Source of the DNA: Kribbella kalugense
GTDB taxonomy: Bacteria > Actinomycetota > Actinomycetes > Propionibacteriales > Kribbellaceae
Direction: 5' to 3'
DNA length: 64,000 bases
Assembly: GCF_004365875.1 (NCBI RefSeq)
Contig: NZ_SODF01000001.1
Location: forward strand, 310,001-374,000
Shown here: piece after piece, positions 1-8,006 of the stretch
Numbering within the stretch: the first letter of the stretch is position 1
Layout: each line of letters starts with the position of its first letter
Position numbers and translations under genes: made by a program
The notes under the pieces: generated by a model
Database searches by the model: none
Told to the model about the DNA's origin: nothing
The model's input: only the letters and a program-made list of their open reading frames with translations

Positions 1-1
1 C

Positions 2-610
2 GCGTCTCCGGACGCCGATCTGTCGTCGTACCGGCAGGTCGTTGTGCCGTCGCTCTACCTGATCTCCGACGAGGCTGCGGCGAATCTCGCCGGCTATGTG
101 CAGAACGGCGGCCAGCTGGTCGTCGGGTACTTCAGCGGGATCGTGGATCCGGACCTGCGGGTGCGACTCGGTGGGTATCCCGGCGCGTTCACGGAGTTGT
201 TAGGGGTGCGGGTCGAGGAGTTCCATCCGCTCGCCGACGACGAGGTCGCGCTGTCGTCCGGTGGGCGTGGGCGCCTGTGGAGCGAGGACGTGCAGGCGGT
301 GTCGGCCGAGATCGTCGATCGGTACGTCGGGGGTGTGCTGGACGGAAAGCCCGCGATCACGCGCCGCGAGGTCGGTGCGGGTACGGCGTGGTACGTGTCG
401 ACCGAGCTGGACGATGCGACTGCGGCGGAGTTGTTCGGCCTGTCGACGTCTCCGGTGGAGGTTGTCCGACGACGGTCCGGCGAGACCACCTGGACCTTCC
501 TGTTCAACCACGGTGACGCGGAGGTCGTCGTACCCGCCGATGGCAGCGAGCTGGTCGTCGGTGAGCTGCCGTTGCGGCCTGGCGGTTATGCGGTGGTGAG
601 GTCACCGTGA
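2..610 (+). CDS. Beta-galactosidase GH42, C-terminal part (partial)
   Basis: This is the 3' end of a gene that begins before the window; the reading frame is open from base 2. The residues resemble the trimerisation and C-terminal beta domains of GH42 beta-galactosidases: LSSYRQVVVPSLYLISDEAA, then a GGQLVVGYFSG strand-turn, a GYPGAFTELLGVRVEEFHPL segment and a short C-terminal sandwich. The catalytic TIM barrel lies outside the window. Intact enzymes hydrolyse beta-galactosides, usually in the cytoplasm. The last 25 bases overlap the 3' end of the convergent lacI gene. The adjacent LacI regulator suggests sugar-responsive control, which is inference. Confidence 0.85.
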   Translation, partial: ASPDADLSSYRQVVVPSLYLISDEAAANLAGYVQNGGQLVVGYFSGIVDPDLRVRLGGYPGAFTELLGVRVEEFHPLADDEVALSSGGRGRLWSEDVQAVSAEIVDRYVGGVLDGKPAITRREVGAGTAWYVSTELDDATAAELFGLSTSPVEVVRRRSGETTWTFLFNHGDAEVVVPADGSELVVGELPLRPGGYAVVRSP

Positions 611-1611
611 GGAGCCGGGCCGGTGCTGCCGCGCGCGGTGAGAGTGGGCGGCAGGAGGGTCAGCCCGGGCACGTCGCTGCCCTCGAGTTTGGTGATCAGC
701 GACTCGACTGCTTGCGCACCGATCCGCTCGGCCGGGATGGTGACCGACGACAACTGCGGGACCTGTCGTTCGGCGACGTCGTCCGCGCAGATCGCCACCA
801 GCGACATGTCCTCGGGGACGCGGCGCCCGAGCCGGCGAAGGACATCGAGCAGCGGACCGATGATCGGCTCGTTCTGTACGACGAGCCCGGTGATGCCAGG
901 GTGATCGTCGAGGAGCTGCTCGACCGTGGTCAGGATCGCGTCGAACGTGTGCTCACAGGGCGTCTCCACCCCGAGGACCCCACGTCGTTCGGCGGCCTCG
1001 GCGAATCCGGTCAGGGTGCGCTGCGCGAAGCCGGTCTGGCGCTCGTAGACCGCGGACGGCGTACCGAGGAGAGCGAGGGATCGGTGGCCGAGGTCGGCCA
1101 GGTGGTCGACGCACGAGGCGCCCGCGGCGACGAAGTCCAGGTCGATGCAGGTCAGTCCGTCGGCCTCGTCCGGATAGCCGATCAGTACCGACGGCATCGG
1201 CAGCTCCCGCAGCACCGGGCCGCGCTCGTCGTGCAGCTCGATGTCCATCACGACGAGCGCGTCCACCAGCGAGCTCTGCGCGACCCGTTCCAGGCCGTCA
1301 GGTCCTTCGTCCGCGGTCAGCAGCAGTACGTCGTGATCGAACCGGCGGGCCGTGGTCACGACCGCGGTGGCGAACTGCATCATCACCGGGACGTGCATGC
1401 CGGTGCGCAGCGGAATCACCAGCGCGAGCACGTTGGACCGCTGGCTGGCCAGCGCGCGGGCACTCGCGTTCGGCCGGTAGCCGAGCGCGCGGACACTGCG
1501 CTGCACGCGCTCCTGGGTGTCGGTCGAGATCGTCCGCTTCCCGCTGAGCACGTACGACACCGTGCTGGTCGCAACCCCAGCGTGCCGCGCGACATCCGCG
1601 ATCGTGACCAC
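586..1611 (-). CDS. LacI-family transcriptional regulator
   Basis: A 341-residue LacI/GalR repressor. Residues 2-50 form the N-terminal helix-turn-helix (TIADVARHAGVATSTVSYVL), with the hinge region SARALASQRSN following. Residues from about 60 on form the periplasmic-binding-protein-like effector domain. The GTG start is chosen because HTH homology begins at residue 2 and an AAGGGGA ribosome binding site lies just upstream. It is divergent from the secreted GH12 gene and convergent with the GH42 gene. A 16-bp palindrome 39 bp upstream of its start is a good operator for autoregulation and GH12 control. The ligand is unknown, but a plant-polysaccharide oligosaccharide is plausible. Confidence 0.9.
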   Translation of the reverse strand: MVTIADVARHAGVATSTVSYVLSGKRTISTDTQERVQRSVRALGYRPNASARALASQRSNVLALVIPLRTGMHVPVMMQFATAVVTTARRFDHDVLLLTADEGPDGLERVAQSSLVDALVVMDIELHDERGPVLRELPMPSVLIGYPDEADGLTCIDLDFVAAGASCVDHLADLGHRSLALLGTPSAVYERQTGFAQRTLTGFAEAAERRGVLGVETPCEHTFDAILTTVEQLLDDHPGITGLVVQNEPIIGPLLDVLRRLGRRVPEDMSLVAICADDVAERQVPQLSSVTIPAERIGAQAVESLITKLEGSDVPGLTLLPPTLTARGSTGPAPHGDLTTA

Positions 1612-1649
1612 GTCGTCCCCTTTTCTGAGCCTGTCCCAGTTCTACCCGA

Positions 1650-1665
1650 GTCGAAGCGCTTCGAC
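1650..1665. promoter_or_regulatory. LacI-type operator palindrome
   Basis: A perfect 16-bp palindrome, GTCGAAGCGCTTCGAC, with a central CG, the hallmark of LacI/GalR family operators. It lies in the 121-bp gap between the divergent lacI and GH12 genes, so one bound repressor could control both. Binding by the neighbouring LacI protein is inferred from position and symmetry. Confidence 0.75.
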
Positions 1666-1732
1666 ACTCTATGCCTTCCCCTGCGTTCGCCCAAGGTCCG
1701 GCCGCCGGCCGGGCTCGACGAGAGGAACGGAA

Positions 1733-2434
1733 ATGCCGAGATGGTGGAAAGCAGCAATCGCAGCAATCGCAGCACTGACAGTAGTGGCCGCCGGCCTGGT
1801 GACCGCGGGACCGGCCCACGCAGCGGCGTGGTCGTCGTCGGACAAGTTCGGCAGTTGGTCCAACGGCGGCTACACCGTCCGCAATGACGTCTGGGGTAGT
1901 GGCGCCGGACCACAGACCATCTGGGCCAACTCCTACAGCAACTGGGGAGTCTGGGCCGACCATCCGAACACCGGCGGCGTGAAGGCGTACCCGCACTCTG
2001 CCCGCAACATCGGCCGCTCGATCAGTTCGCTCGGTTCGCTGACCAGCAACTTCAACGTGTCCCGGCCGGGCAGTGGTTCGTACTCGTCGACGTACGACGT
2101 CTGGGCCGGTAACAACGCCTACGAGATCATGCTGTGGATGAACAAGCAGGGTGCGGTCGGCCCGATCGGTTCCAAGCAGACCACGGTCAGCGTGGGCGGC
2201 CACACCTGGGACGTGTACCGCGGCAGCAACGGCGCCAACGCGGTCTTCTCGTTCCTCCGCACCTCCAACACCGACTCCGGCTCGGTCGACATCAAGGCCG
2301 TTCTGAACTGGATCCGCGGCCAGGGCTGGATGGGTGACGCCGTAGTCGGCGAAGTCCAGTTCGGCTTCGAGATCACCTCATCGGCCGGCGGCATGAACTT
2401 CACCACCAACTCCTACTCCGTTACGTCCAGCTGA
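1733..2434 (+). CDS. Secreted GH12 endoglucanase/xyloglucanase
   Basis: A 233-residue exported glycoside hydrolase of family 12. Residues 1-31 are a signal peptide: MPRWWK, a hydrophobic stretch, then AHA-A cleavage. The mature protein is a single beta-jelly-roll domain. The expected catalytic pair is visible: E131 in NAYEIMLWM (nucleophile) and E213 in FGFEIT (acid/base). Family members cleave beta-1,4-glucan or xyloglucan outside the cell. The ATG at 1733 is preferred to upstream starts because it begins the signal peptide and follows GAGAGG. The 3' end overlaps the GH36 gene by 22 bp. No carbohydrate-binding module is attached. Cellulose versus xyloglucan specificity cannot be read from sequence. 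Confidence 0.88.
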   Translation: MPRWWKAAIAAIAALTVVAAGLVTAGPAHAAAWSSSDKFGSWSNGGYTVRNDVWGSGAGPQTIWANSYSNWGVWADHPNTGGVKAYPHSARNIGRSISSLGSLTSNFNVSRPGSGSYSSTYDVWAGNNAYEIMLWMNKQGAVGPIGSKQTTVSVGGHTWDVYRGSNGANAVFSFLRTSNTDSGSVDIKAVLNWIRGQGWMGDAVVGEVQFGFEITSSAGGMNFTTNSYSVTSS

Positions 2435-4419
2435 CCCACTTGGATGATCCGCGCCGACGGCTCGGGCACATCGGTCCGGACGACGAGGTTGTCGTCGGAC
2501 CAGGTGTAGGTCCAGCCGTCGGCGTCGGTGGGGAAGACCGGAGTGACGGTCCCGTGCGGCAGTGGGAGCGTCACCTCGGCCGGACCAGGACTCCGGTGCC
2601 ACAAGGCCAGGTAGGTGGAGGTGGAGTCGGTCAGGCCGAGAGCTACCCACTCGTCGGTCCAGTCCGGCAGACCGAGCGGCCAGCAGGGGACAAGGGTGTC
2701 TAGCTGCTTCAGTACGTCGCGGTGCGCGGCCAACGCTGACCGGACCAGTCCGAGTTCGGAGTCGGTCATCTGGTTGAGGTGGCCGGACAGGTAGAGGCGA
2801 CCGAGGACTCCGTTCACCAGTGCGAGCGTGAACTCCTCACGTGTAGTGCCGGTGATCGGGTACGCCCAGTGGCCGGCCTGCTCAGGCAGTACGGCAGCCG
2901 GCGCCGCAGCTGCGATCGGTGCGTACAGCAGTGGGTGCTGCTGGTCCGATGTGGACTGCAGGTGTAGCCGGGACAGCATCGCGTAGTCCATCCGCATCGC
3001 CCCGGACCCGCAGTTCTCGATCAGCAGGTCCGGGTGTCGCGCCTGGATCGCGTCGAGCCAGTCCAGCAACGCCCGCTCGTGTTCGAGCAGCCCGTGTCCA
3101 AGCGACGTACCGCCCTTGTCGGTGCCTGGCCCGGTCATCGTGTTGTTGTCGAACTTGAAGAAGCCGATGCCGAAGTCGGCGACGAGCCGGTCGACCGTGT
3201 CGTCGAGGTGCTGGCGAGCGAGTGGGTTGCGCAGGTCGAGCAGGTACCGGCCGCCCTCGGCGACTCGGATGCCCTGCCGGGTCAGGAACGCGTCGTCAGG
3301 CAGCTCATGGGCGATCGGTGCGTCGACGCCGATCACTTCGGGCTCGAGCCAGAGGCCGGGCACCATGCGGCGCTGGTGGATCCGGTCGATCACCTCGCCG
3401 AGCCCGTTCGGGAAGCGGGTGGTCGAGGGCTGCCAGGCGCCGACCGTGCTCCACCAGTCGCCCTCGGCGTACCAGCCGGCATCGATGCAGAAGTAGTCCG
3501 CGCCGACCTCGGCCGCGGCGTCGATGAGCGGGAGCAGCTTGGCCGTCGTCGGGTCGCCCATCAACGTGTTCATGTAGTCGTTGAAGATCACCGGCATCCG
3601 GTCATCGATCGCCCGGCGTTTCCGCACGGTACGACGCTGGCGGGTGAGCGCGGCGAACACGCTGTCTCGATCGGTCCCGGCGACGAGCGAGACCGGCACG
3701 GATACAAACGGGTTCTCTTCAGTCAGCCGAACGTTCCACTGGTGCTCCTGATCGGTCGGCCCGCTGAGCAGCAAGTAGCCGCCCTGCCGGTTCTCGCCGA
3801 GTTCGTAGTGCCACGGCCCGTTGTGCTCGATCTGCCAGCCGAGCGCGTACGACGGACCGACGAGGACTCCCACCGGTAGGCGCTCACCCGTCGACCAAGA
3901 GCCGGTGTTGGTCACGGCATGCCGGCTCTTCGCGACCGGGTAGTGCGGGTCGCGGACGATCTGCGGTACGCCGCCCGACCGCAACGACTGCATCGACCAG
4001 CGGTTCTCCGCCATCCAGTCGTTGGCCGCCGAGTAGAGGTCGGCGTCGACGGATTCCAGGCCGATAACGAGCGACGACAGGAAGTCCAGCACGAGTTCGC
4101 CGGGACGGGTCAGCGACGCCTCCGACCACGCCCGTACGCCGGCTCTGGCCTCGAAGACGCTGGTCACGCGCAGGCCGGTGGAGGCGTCTTCCTGGACGAT
4201 CCGCAGCGTGGAGCCGGCGTCCTCGTGCGTGACGTACCGGAGGCGCCGGCCGAGGATCGTGTCGACGTGACGGTTCGTGGCGGTGGAGCGCCCGTGCCCG
4301 AGTGCCGAGACCTCGACCAGCGGTTGACTTTGAAGTTCAGGCCCGGTGGTCAGCCGGACCGGGCCGTCGTCGATCGCGAAGGTCAGGGTCAACTCGGGCG
4401 CGCGCCAGACGAGGTTCAT
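2413..4419 (-). CDS. Alpha-galactosidase, GH36
   Basis: A 668-residue cytoplasmic GH36 enzyme that releases terminal alpha-galactose from raffinose-type sugars or galactomannan oligosaccharides. It shows the N-terminal beta-supersandwich (about 1-270), the TIM barrel (about 275-590) and a C-terminal beta domain. The nucleophile motif FFKFDNN places the catalytic Asp at 424; IENCGSGAMRMDY is at about 467-479; the SDQ acid/base motif is at about 491-493. No signal peptide is seen. The ATG overlaps the stop of the upstream DMT transporter (ATGA), so the two are translationally coupled. The pairing with a MarR-controlled exporter is unusual, since a sugar importer would be the expected partner. 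Confidence 0.92.
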   Translation of the reverse strand: MNLVWRAPELTLTFAIDDGPVRLTTGPELQSQPLVEVSALGHGRSTATNRHVDTILGRRLRYVTHEDAGSTLRIVQEDASTGLRVTSVFEARAGVRAWSEASLTRPGELVLDFLSSLVIGLESVDADLYSAANDWMAENRWSMQSLRSGGVPQIVRDPHYPVAKSRHAVTNTGSWSTGERLPVGVLVGPSYALGWQIEHNGPWHYELGENRQGGYLLLSGPTDQEHQWNVRLTEENPFVSVPVSLVAGTDRDSVFAALTRQRRTVRKRRAIDDRMPVIFNDYMNTLMGDPTTAKLLPLIDAAAEVGADYFCIDAGWYAEGDWWSTVGAWQPSTTRFPNGLGEVIDRIHQRRMVPGLWLEPEVIGVDAPIAHELPDDAFLTRQGIRVAEGGRYLLDLRNPLARQHLDDTVDRLVADFGIGFFKFDNNTMTGPGTDKGGTSLGHGLLEHERALLDWLDAIQARHPDLLIENCGSGAMRMDYAMLSRLHLQSTSDQQHPLLYAPIAAAAPAAVLPEQAGHWAYPITGTTREEFTLALVNGVLGRLYLSGHLNQMTDSELGLVRSALAAHRDVLKQLDTLVPCWPLGLPDWTDEWVALGLTDSTSTYLALWHRSPGPAEVTLPLPHGTVTPVFPTDADGWTYTWSDDNLVVRTDVPEPSARIIQVGQLDVTE

Positions 4420-5309
4420 CGATAAACCTTAGATGCCTCCGCCCTTGCCGGCTCAACCCGCGATCCGCGACGTGGACGGCTCAGCGTGATGCCACCGAGT
4501 ACGAGCGCCAGCCCGAGCACCTGCTGCACAGTGAGGACCTCGCCCGACACCAGTACGCCGAGCAGTACGCCGGTCACCGGATTGAGCAGCCCGATCAGCC
4601 CGACAGTCGCCGCGCTCAGGTGACGCAGGCCCGTGAACCAGGCCGTGAACGCGAGCGCGGTCGCCACCACCCCGACGTACACGAACCCGCCGATCGCAGG
4701 CAGGTCCAGGTGCGGTGGTGCTCCCTCGAAGATCACCGCGAACGGGATGACCACGAGGCCGCCCGCGATCAGTTGCCACGACGTCGTCGCGATCGGGCCG
4801 TCCGCGCGTCCCCACTTCTTCGCGAGGACGTAGCCGCAGGACGACATCGTCAGGGCGGCGACCGAGGCGGCGACACCGCGCAGGTCTACCGCGGTTGCGC
4901 CGGCGCCGAGGAGGAGGCAGACACCCGCGATTCCGGCCGCCGCGCCGGCGAGGACCGGCACGGTCGGCCGTTCGGCGAGCAGCGCCCAGGCGAACAGGGC
5001 CATCGTCAGCGGCGAGGCGGACATGATCGTCGACGCGAGGCTGACCGGAAGCAGCTGGGACGCGAGGTAGATCAGCGCGAAGAACGCGCCCATGTTGCAG
5101 ACCCCGAGCAGCAGCGAGCGCCACCACCAGATGCCGCGGGGGAGACGCCGGGCCAGGGCGAGCAGCAGCAGACCGGCGGGCAGTGCGCGGAAAACCGCGC
5201 CGTACAAGGGATATCCGGTCGGGAGGTACTCGTGCGTGACGAAGTAGTTCGTGCCCCAGGCAATCGGTGCGATCGCGGTGACGAGGGTCCAGCGGAAAGT
5301 ATCTTCCAT
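4416..5309 (-). CDS. EamA/DMT-superfamily transporter
   Basis: An integral membrane protein of about 297 residues with ten predicted hydrophobic helices arranged as two EamA repeats, ending in a basic tail (RPRRGSRVEP). The family exports or exchanges small metabolites; the substrate is unknown. ATG 5309 is preferred to GTG 5318 because a TATAGT -10 box on the minus strand (5322-5317) lies exactly 7 nt upstream and there is no ribosome binding site, implying a leaderless mRNA. The start codon sits inside a MarR-type palindrome, so repression by the divergent MarR is likely. It is coupled by an ATGA overlap to the GH36 gene. Confidence 0.85.
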   Translation of the reverse strand: MEDTFRWTLVTAIAPIAWGTNYFVTHEYLPTGYPLYGAVFRALPAGLLLLALARRLPRGIWWWRSLLLGVCNMGAFFALIYLASQLLPVSLASTIMSASPLTMALFAWALLAERPTVPVLAGAAAGIAGVCLLLGAGATAVDLRGVAASVAALTMSSCGYVLAKKWGRADGPIATTSWQLIAGGLVVIPFAVIFEGAPPHLDLPAIGGFVYVGVVATALAFTAWFTGLRHLSAATVGLIGLLNPVTGVLLGVLVSGEVLTVQQVLGLALVLGGITLSRPRRGSRVEPARAEASKVYR

Positions 5310-5335
5310 GGAAGACACTATAGCTTCCCGGGAAG
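5302..5335. promoter_or_regulatory. Tandem MarR operators between DMT exporter and marR
   Basis: Two perfect palindromes with the same half-site: TCTTCCATGGAAGA at 5302-5315 and CTTCCCGGGAAG at 5324-5335. Both read CTTCC-N2-GGAAG, and their centres are 21 bp apart, two helical turns, so dimers would bind on one face. The first covers the exporter's transcription and translation start. The second lies between the two -10 boxes. Assignment to the adjacent MarR is inferred. Confidence 0.8.
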
Positions 5336-5349
5336 ATAGAGTGGAGCCT

Positions 5350-5847
5350 GTGACCGATGATCACGTGGCCAGGATCCAGGCGGAGTGGCGAGCCGAGCGT
5401 CCGGATGTCGACACCGGACCGCAGGGGGTGATCGGCCGGCTGCACCGGATCGCGAACCACCTGACCGGTGAGCTGACGCTGCTGTACTCGCAGTACGGGC
5501 TCTCGGAGGGGGAGTTCGACGTACTCGCGGCGCTTCGTCGCGCGGGTTCGCCGTACGAACGTGCGCCGGGGGAGATCGCGCTGCACACGATGGTGACCAC
5601 GGGTGCGGTCACCAAGCGGGTCGACCGGCTCGAGGAAGCTGGTCTGGTCCAGCGTCGGCGTAGCGCCGACGACGGTCGCGGTCGGGTGGTCCGGCTGACG
5701 CCGGCCGGGCGGCGGCTGATCGACAAGGCGTTCACCGCCCACATGGCCAACGAGCACCGCCTGCTCGAACCGCTGACCGCGGCCCAGCAGGCTCAGCTGG
5801 AGAAGCTCCTGACCGCTTGGCTCGAGCACCTCGAAGTACCACACTGA
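5350..5847 (+). CDS. MarR-family transcriptional regulator
   Basis: About 165 residues with a winged helix-turn-helix: LSEGEFDVLAALRRAG, a recognition-helix region TTGAVTKRVDRLEEAGLV, and a wing ending GRGRVVRLTPAGRRLID, flanked by dimerisation helices. GTG 5350 is chosen because TAGAGT (5337-5342) lies 7 nt upstream with no ribosome binding site, the leaderless arrangement; GTG 5341 is an alternative. It is divergent from the DMT exporter over two matching palindromes, so it probably represses itself and the exporter until a small aromatic or similar ligand binds. The ligand is unknown. Confidence 0.88.
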   Translation: MTDDHVARIQAEWRAERPDVDTGPQGVIGRLHRIANHLTGELTLLYSQYGLSEGEFDVLAALRRAGSPYERAPGEIALHTMVTTGAVTKRVDRLEEAGLVQRRRSADDGRGRVVRLTPAGRRLIDKAFTAHMANEHRLLEPLTAAQQAQLEKLLTAWLEHLEVPH

Positions 5848-5931
5848 AGTGGCATGGTCTGGACCAATCTTCGAGGTCTGAGCTAACTTTCTACTTCCTC
5901 GGGGGTTGTACGACGTACCGGGACCCACCAA

Positions 5932-5962
5932 ACGGGTCTCAGTGGTCCTGTGAGGGACCCGT
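5932..5962 (+). terminator. Possible hairpin downstream of marR
   Basis: ACGGGTC (5932-5938) pairs with GACCCGT (5956-5962) around a 17-nt loop, in the 174-bp gap between marR and the glycosyltransferase gene. There is no T-tract, so terminator function is uncertain. The rest of the gap shows no other clear element. Confidence 0.35.
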
Positions 5963-6021
5963 GCGACCGCCTCGCTGGGACCGGCGCATGTGTTTCAGCT
6001 GACTTCACCGAGGGGGAGTGC

Positions 6022-7929
6022 GTGGGCGGTCCGCATGTGGTGATGATCGTCGCGAACGACGTCACCAATGACACCAGGGTCCTCAAAGAGGCCATCGCGC
6101 TGGGAACGGCGGGGTACCGGGTGACGTTGCTCGGGGTGTCGGCCTCTGGGCGGACCGCGATCGACACCATCGAGGGCGGCGTGGTGATGATCCGCGTGCC
6201 TGGCCGGTTCCTCCTGCGCGACGAGCGGAACCGGCGCCGCAGGCACCGGCGCGACCGCCGTCTGTTGGGTGAGCGGGTGGAGCTGGCTGAGACGGCCCGC
6301 ACGGCCGCTCGGCTGGCGGATCTCCGGGCGGAGACAGGGCGTGCGCAGGCCAAGCGTCGGGCCGGAGCGATCGGGCCGGCCAGCTACCAGGCCGGCCGGG
6401 CGATCCGCGTCGTCAAGGGCCGCGGGTGGCGGCTGGCGCACGGGGCGCGGTCGGTCGCGGGGTGGCTGACGGAGCTCGAGTCTCGGCAGGCTTCCGGCTT
6501 CTGGCAGTGGTGGGACACCTGGCTGCCGGCGCGCACCGAGCTGGTCAACTGGCGGTCCGTCATTCCGGAGGCCGACGACTACGAGGCGATCTTCGCCGAC
6601 CTGCTCGCCCAGCTGCGGCCGGATGTCCTGCACGCGCACGACATGCACGTGATCGGGGTCGCGTGCCGCGCGGCCGGGGTGGCGGAGCTGCGTGGCCGGA
6701 CGGTCAAGGTCGTGTATGACGCGCACGAGTATGTCGCCGGACTCTCGCAGTACGGCGGTCGCACACCGCGGATGATCGCGGCCTGGGCGCAGCACGAGCG
6801 GACCTACATCCGGTCCGTCGACCGGGTGATCACAGTCAGCCCGGCGATCGCGCGGACGCTGCACAAGCAGTACCGGCTGGACCGGGAGCCGACGGTGGTG
6901 ATCAACAGCCCGCAGCTGGCCGCGGAGGGCGGCGAGGTCACCGACATCCGGACCGCGGTGGGGCTGGCGGACGACGTACCGCTGCTGGTTTACAGCGGTG
7001 GAATCACTCGGGCGCGCGGGGTCGAAACGGCGATCGCCGCGCTGCCGCTGCTGCCGGACGTCCACCTGGCCGTGGTCTGTGTGCCGCACACCCGCACCCG
7101 TCCGGTCGACGAACTTCGGGCGCTCGCCGCCGAGGTGGGAGTCAAGGACCGGGTGCACTACCTGAATCCGGTGCAGACCGCCGACGTGGTGTCGTTCCTG
7201 CGTACGGCGGACATCGGCCTGATCCCCATCCTGCGGTACCCGAGCCACGAGATGGCCCTGCCGAACAAGGTCTTCGAGTACACGTTCGCCGGTCTGCCGG
7301 TGGTGACCAGTGACATGCCGACGCTGCAGGAGTTCGTCGACAAGACCGGGATCGGCGAGGTCTTCACCGCGGAGGATCCTGATGATCTGGCCGCGGCGGT
7401 GCAGCGCGTGCTCAAGGATCCGGCGTCGTACCGTCATCGCGTTGCGGATCCCGGTTTGCGAAGCGAGATGTCGTGGGAGACGCAGGCCGCTCACCTGCGC
7501 GACCTGTACGCCGATCTCATCGGCCCGCCGGAGCCGGTCGAGGACACCTCGCCGAGACTTGTCGTCGGGCCGATCGGCTCCGACGCGGCACGGCGTTGGT
7601 TGCGTGAGCTCGGCGTCGGGTTCATCCGTCCGCAGTTGGCGCCGTCCGATCTGGATGGGATAACGCACCTGCTGATTGAAGACTGGCAGTCGATCCTGGG
7701 CAGCGAGGACCTGGTCTCGGACCTGCCGCTGCTCGCCGCGGCCAGGATCAAGCACGCCGTTGTCGTCTACGGCCGAGTCGACCGCGAACAGGTCCGTCGC
7801 CGGGCCCGCGCGTACGGCGGGACCGTGTTCGCCACCGACCGAGTCATCGCCGAGGCCGTCGACGGTGCTCGCTGGCTGCCGGCCGGCCCGGAAGGCACCG
7901 AGATTCTCCGCGGTTTCCTGGCCGACTGA
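6022..7929 (+). CDS. GT-B glycosyltransferase (GT4-like) with C-terminal extension
   Basis: A 635-residue cytosolic glycosyltransferase. The N-terminal Rossmann-like domain begins VVMIVANDVTNDTRVLKEA and carries a long Arg-rich insertion (about 65-150). An acceptor-side motif LRPDVLHAHDMHVIG is at about 200, and VDRVITVSPAIARTLHKQY precedes the nucleotide-sugar domain LLVYSGGITRARGVETAI. The donor-site region reads LPNKVFEYTFAGLPVVTSDM. After about residue 510 there is an extra 120-residue domain of unknown function. GTG 6022 is chosen for its GAGGGGGAG ribosome binding site. The neighbouring GT-C gene suggests cell-surface glycan synthesis; substrates are unknown. Confidence 0.85.
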   Translation: MGGPHVVMIVANDVTNDTRVLKEAIALGTAGYRVTLLGVSASGRTAIDTIEGGVVMIRVPGRFLLRDERNRRRRHRRDRRLLGERVELAETARTAARLADLRAETGRAQAKRRAGAIGPASYQAGRAIRVVKGRGWRLAHGARSVAGWLTELESRQASGFWQWWDTWLPARTELVNWRSVIPEADDYEAIFADLLAQLRPDVLHAHDMHVIGVACRAAGVAELRGRTVKVVYDAHEYVAGLSQYGGRTPRMIAAWAQHERTYIRSVDRVITVSPAIARTLHKQYRLDREPTVVINSPQLAAEGGEVTDIRTAVGLADDVPLLVYSGGITRARGVETAIAALPLLPDVHLAVVCVPHTRTRPVDELRALAAEVGVKDRVHYLNPVQTADVVSFLRTADIGLIPILRYPSHEMALPNKVFEYTFAGLPVVTSDMPTLQEFVDKTGIGEVFTAEDPDDLAAAVQRVLKDPASYRHRVADPGLRSEMSWETQAAHLRDLYADLIGPPEPVEDTSPRLVVGPIGSDAARRWLRELGVGFIRPQLAPSDLDGITHLLIEDWQSILGSEDLVSDLPLLAAARIKHAVVVYGRVDREQVRRRARAYGGTVFATDRVIAEAVDGARWLPAGPEGTEILRGFLAD

Positions 7930-8006
7930 CCCGGCACGCGGGGACACGTGCGCCGTTCCTGGAGCGAGGTGGGTAACCTCTCCCAAGGCCAGGTGGCCGA
8001 TAGGAG

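Noticed and set aside
3034-3879. Long plus-strand frame opposite the alpha-galactosidase
   Set aside because: It mirrors the codon bias of the real minus-strand GH36 gene and has no domain; the same applies to the other long antisense frames opposite lacI, secDF, rel and aspS.
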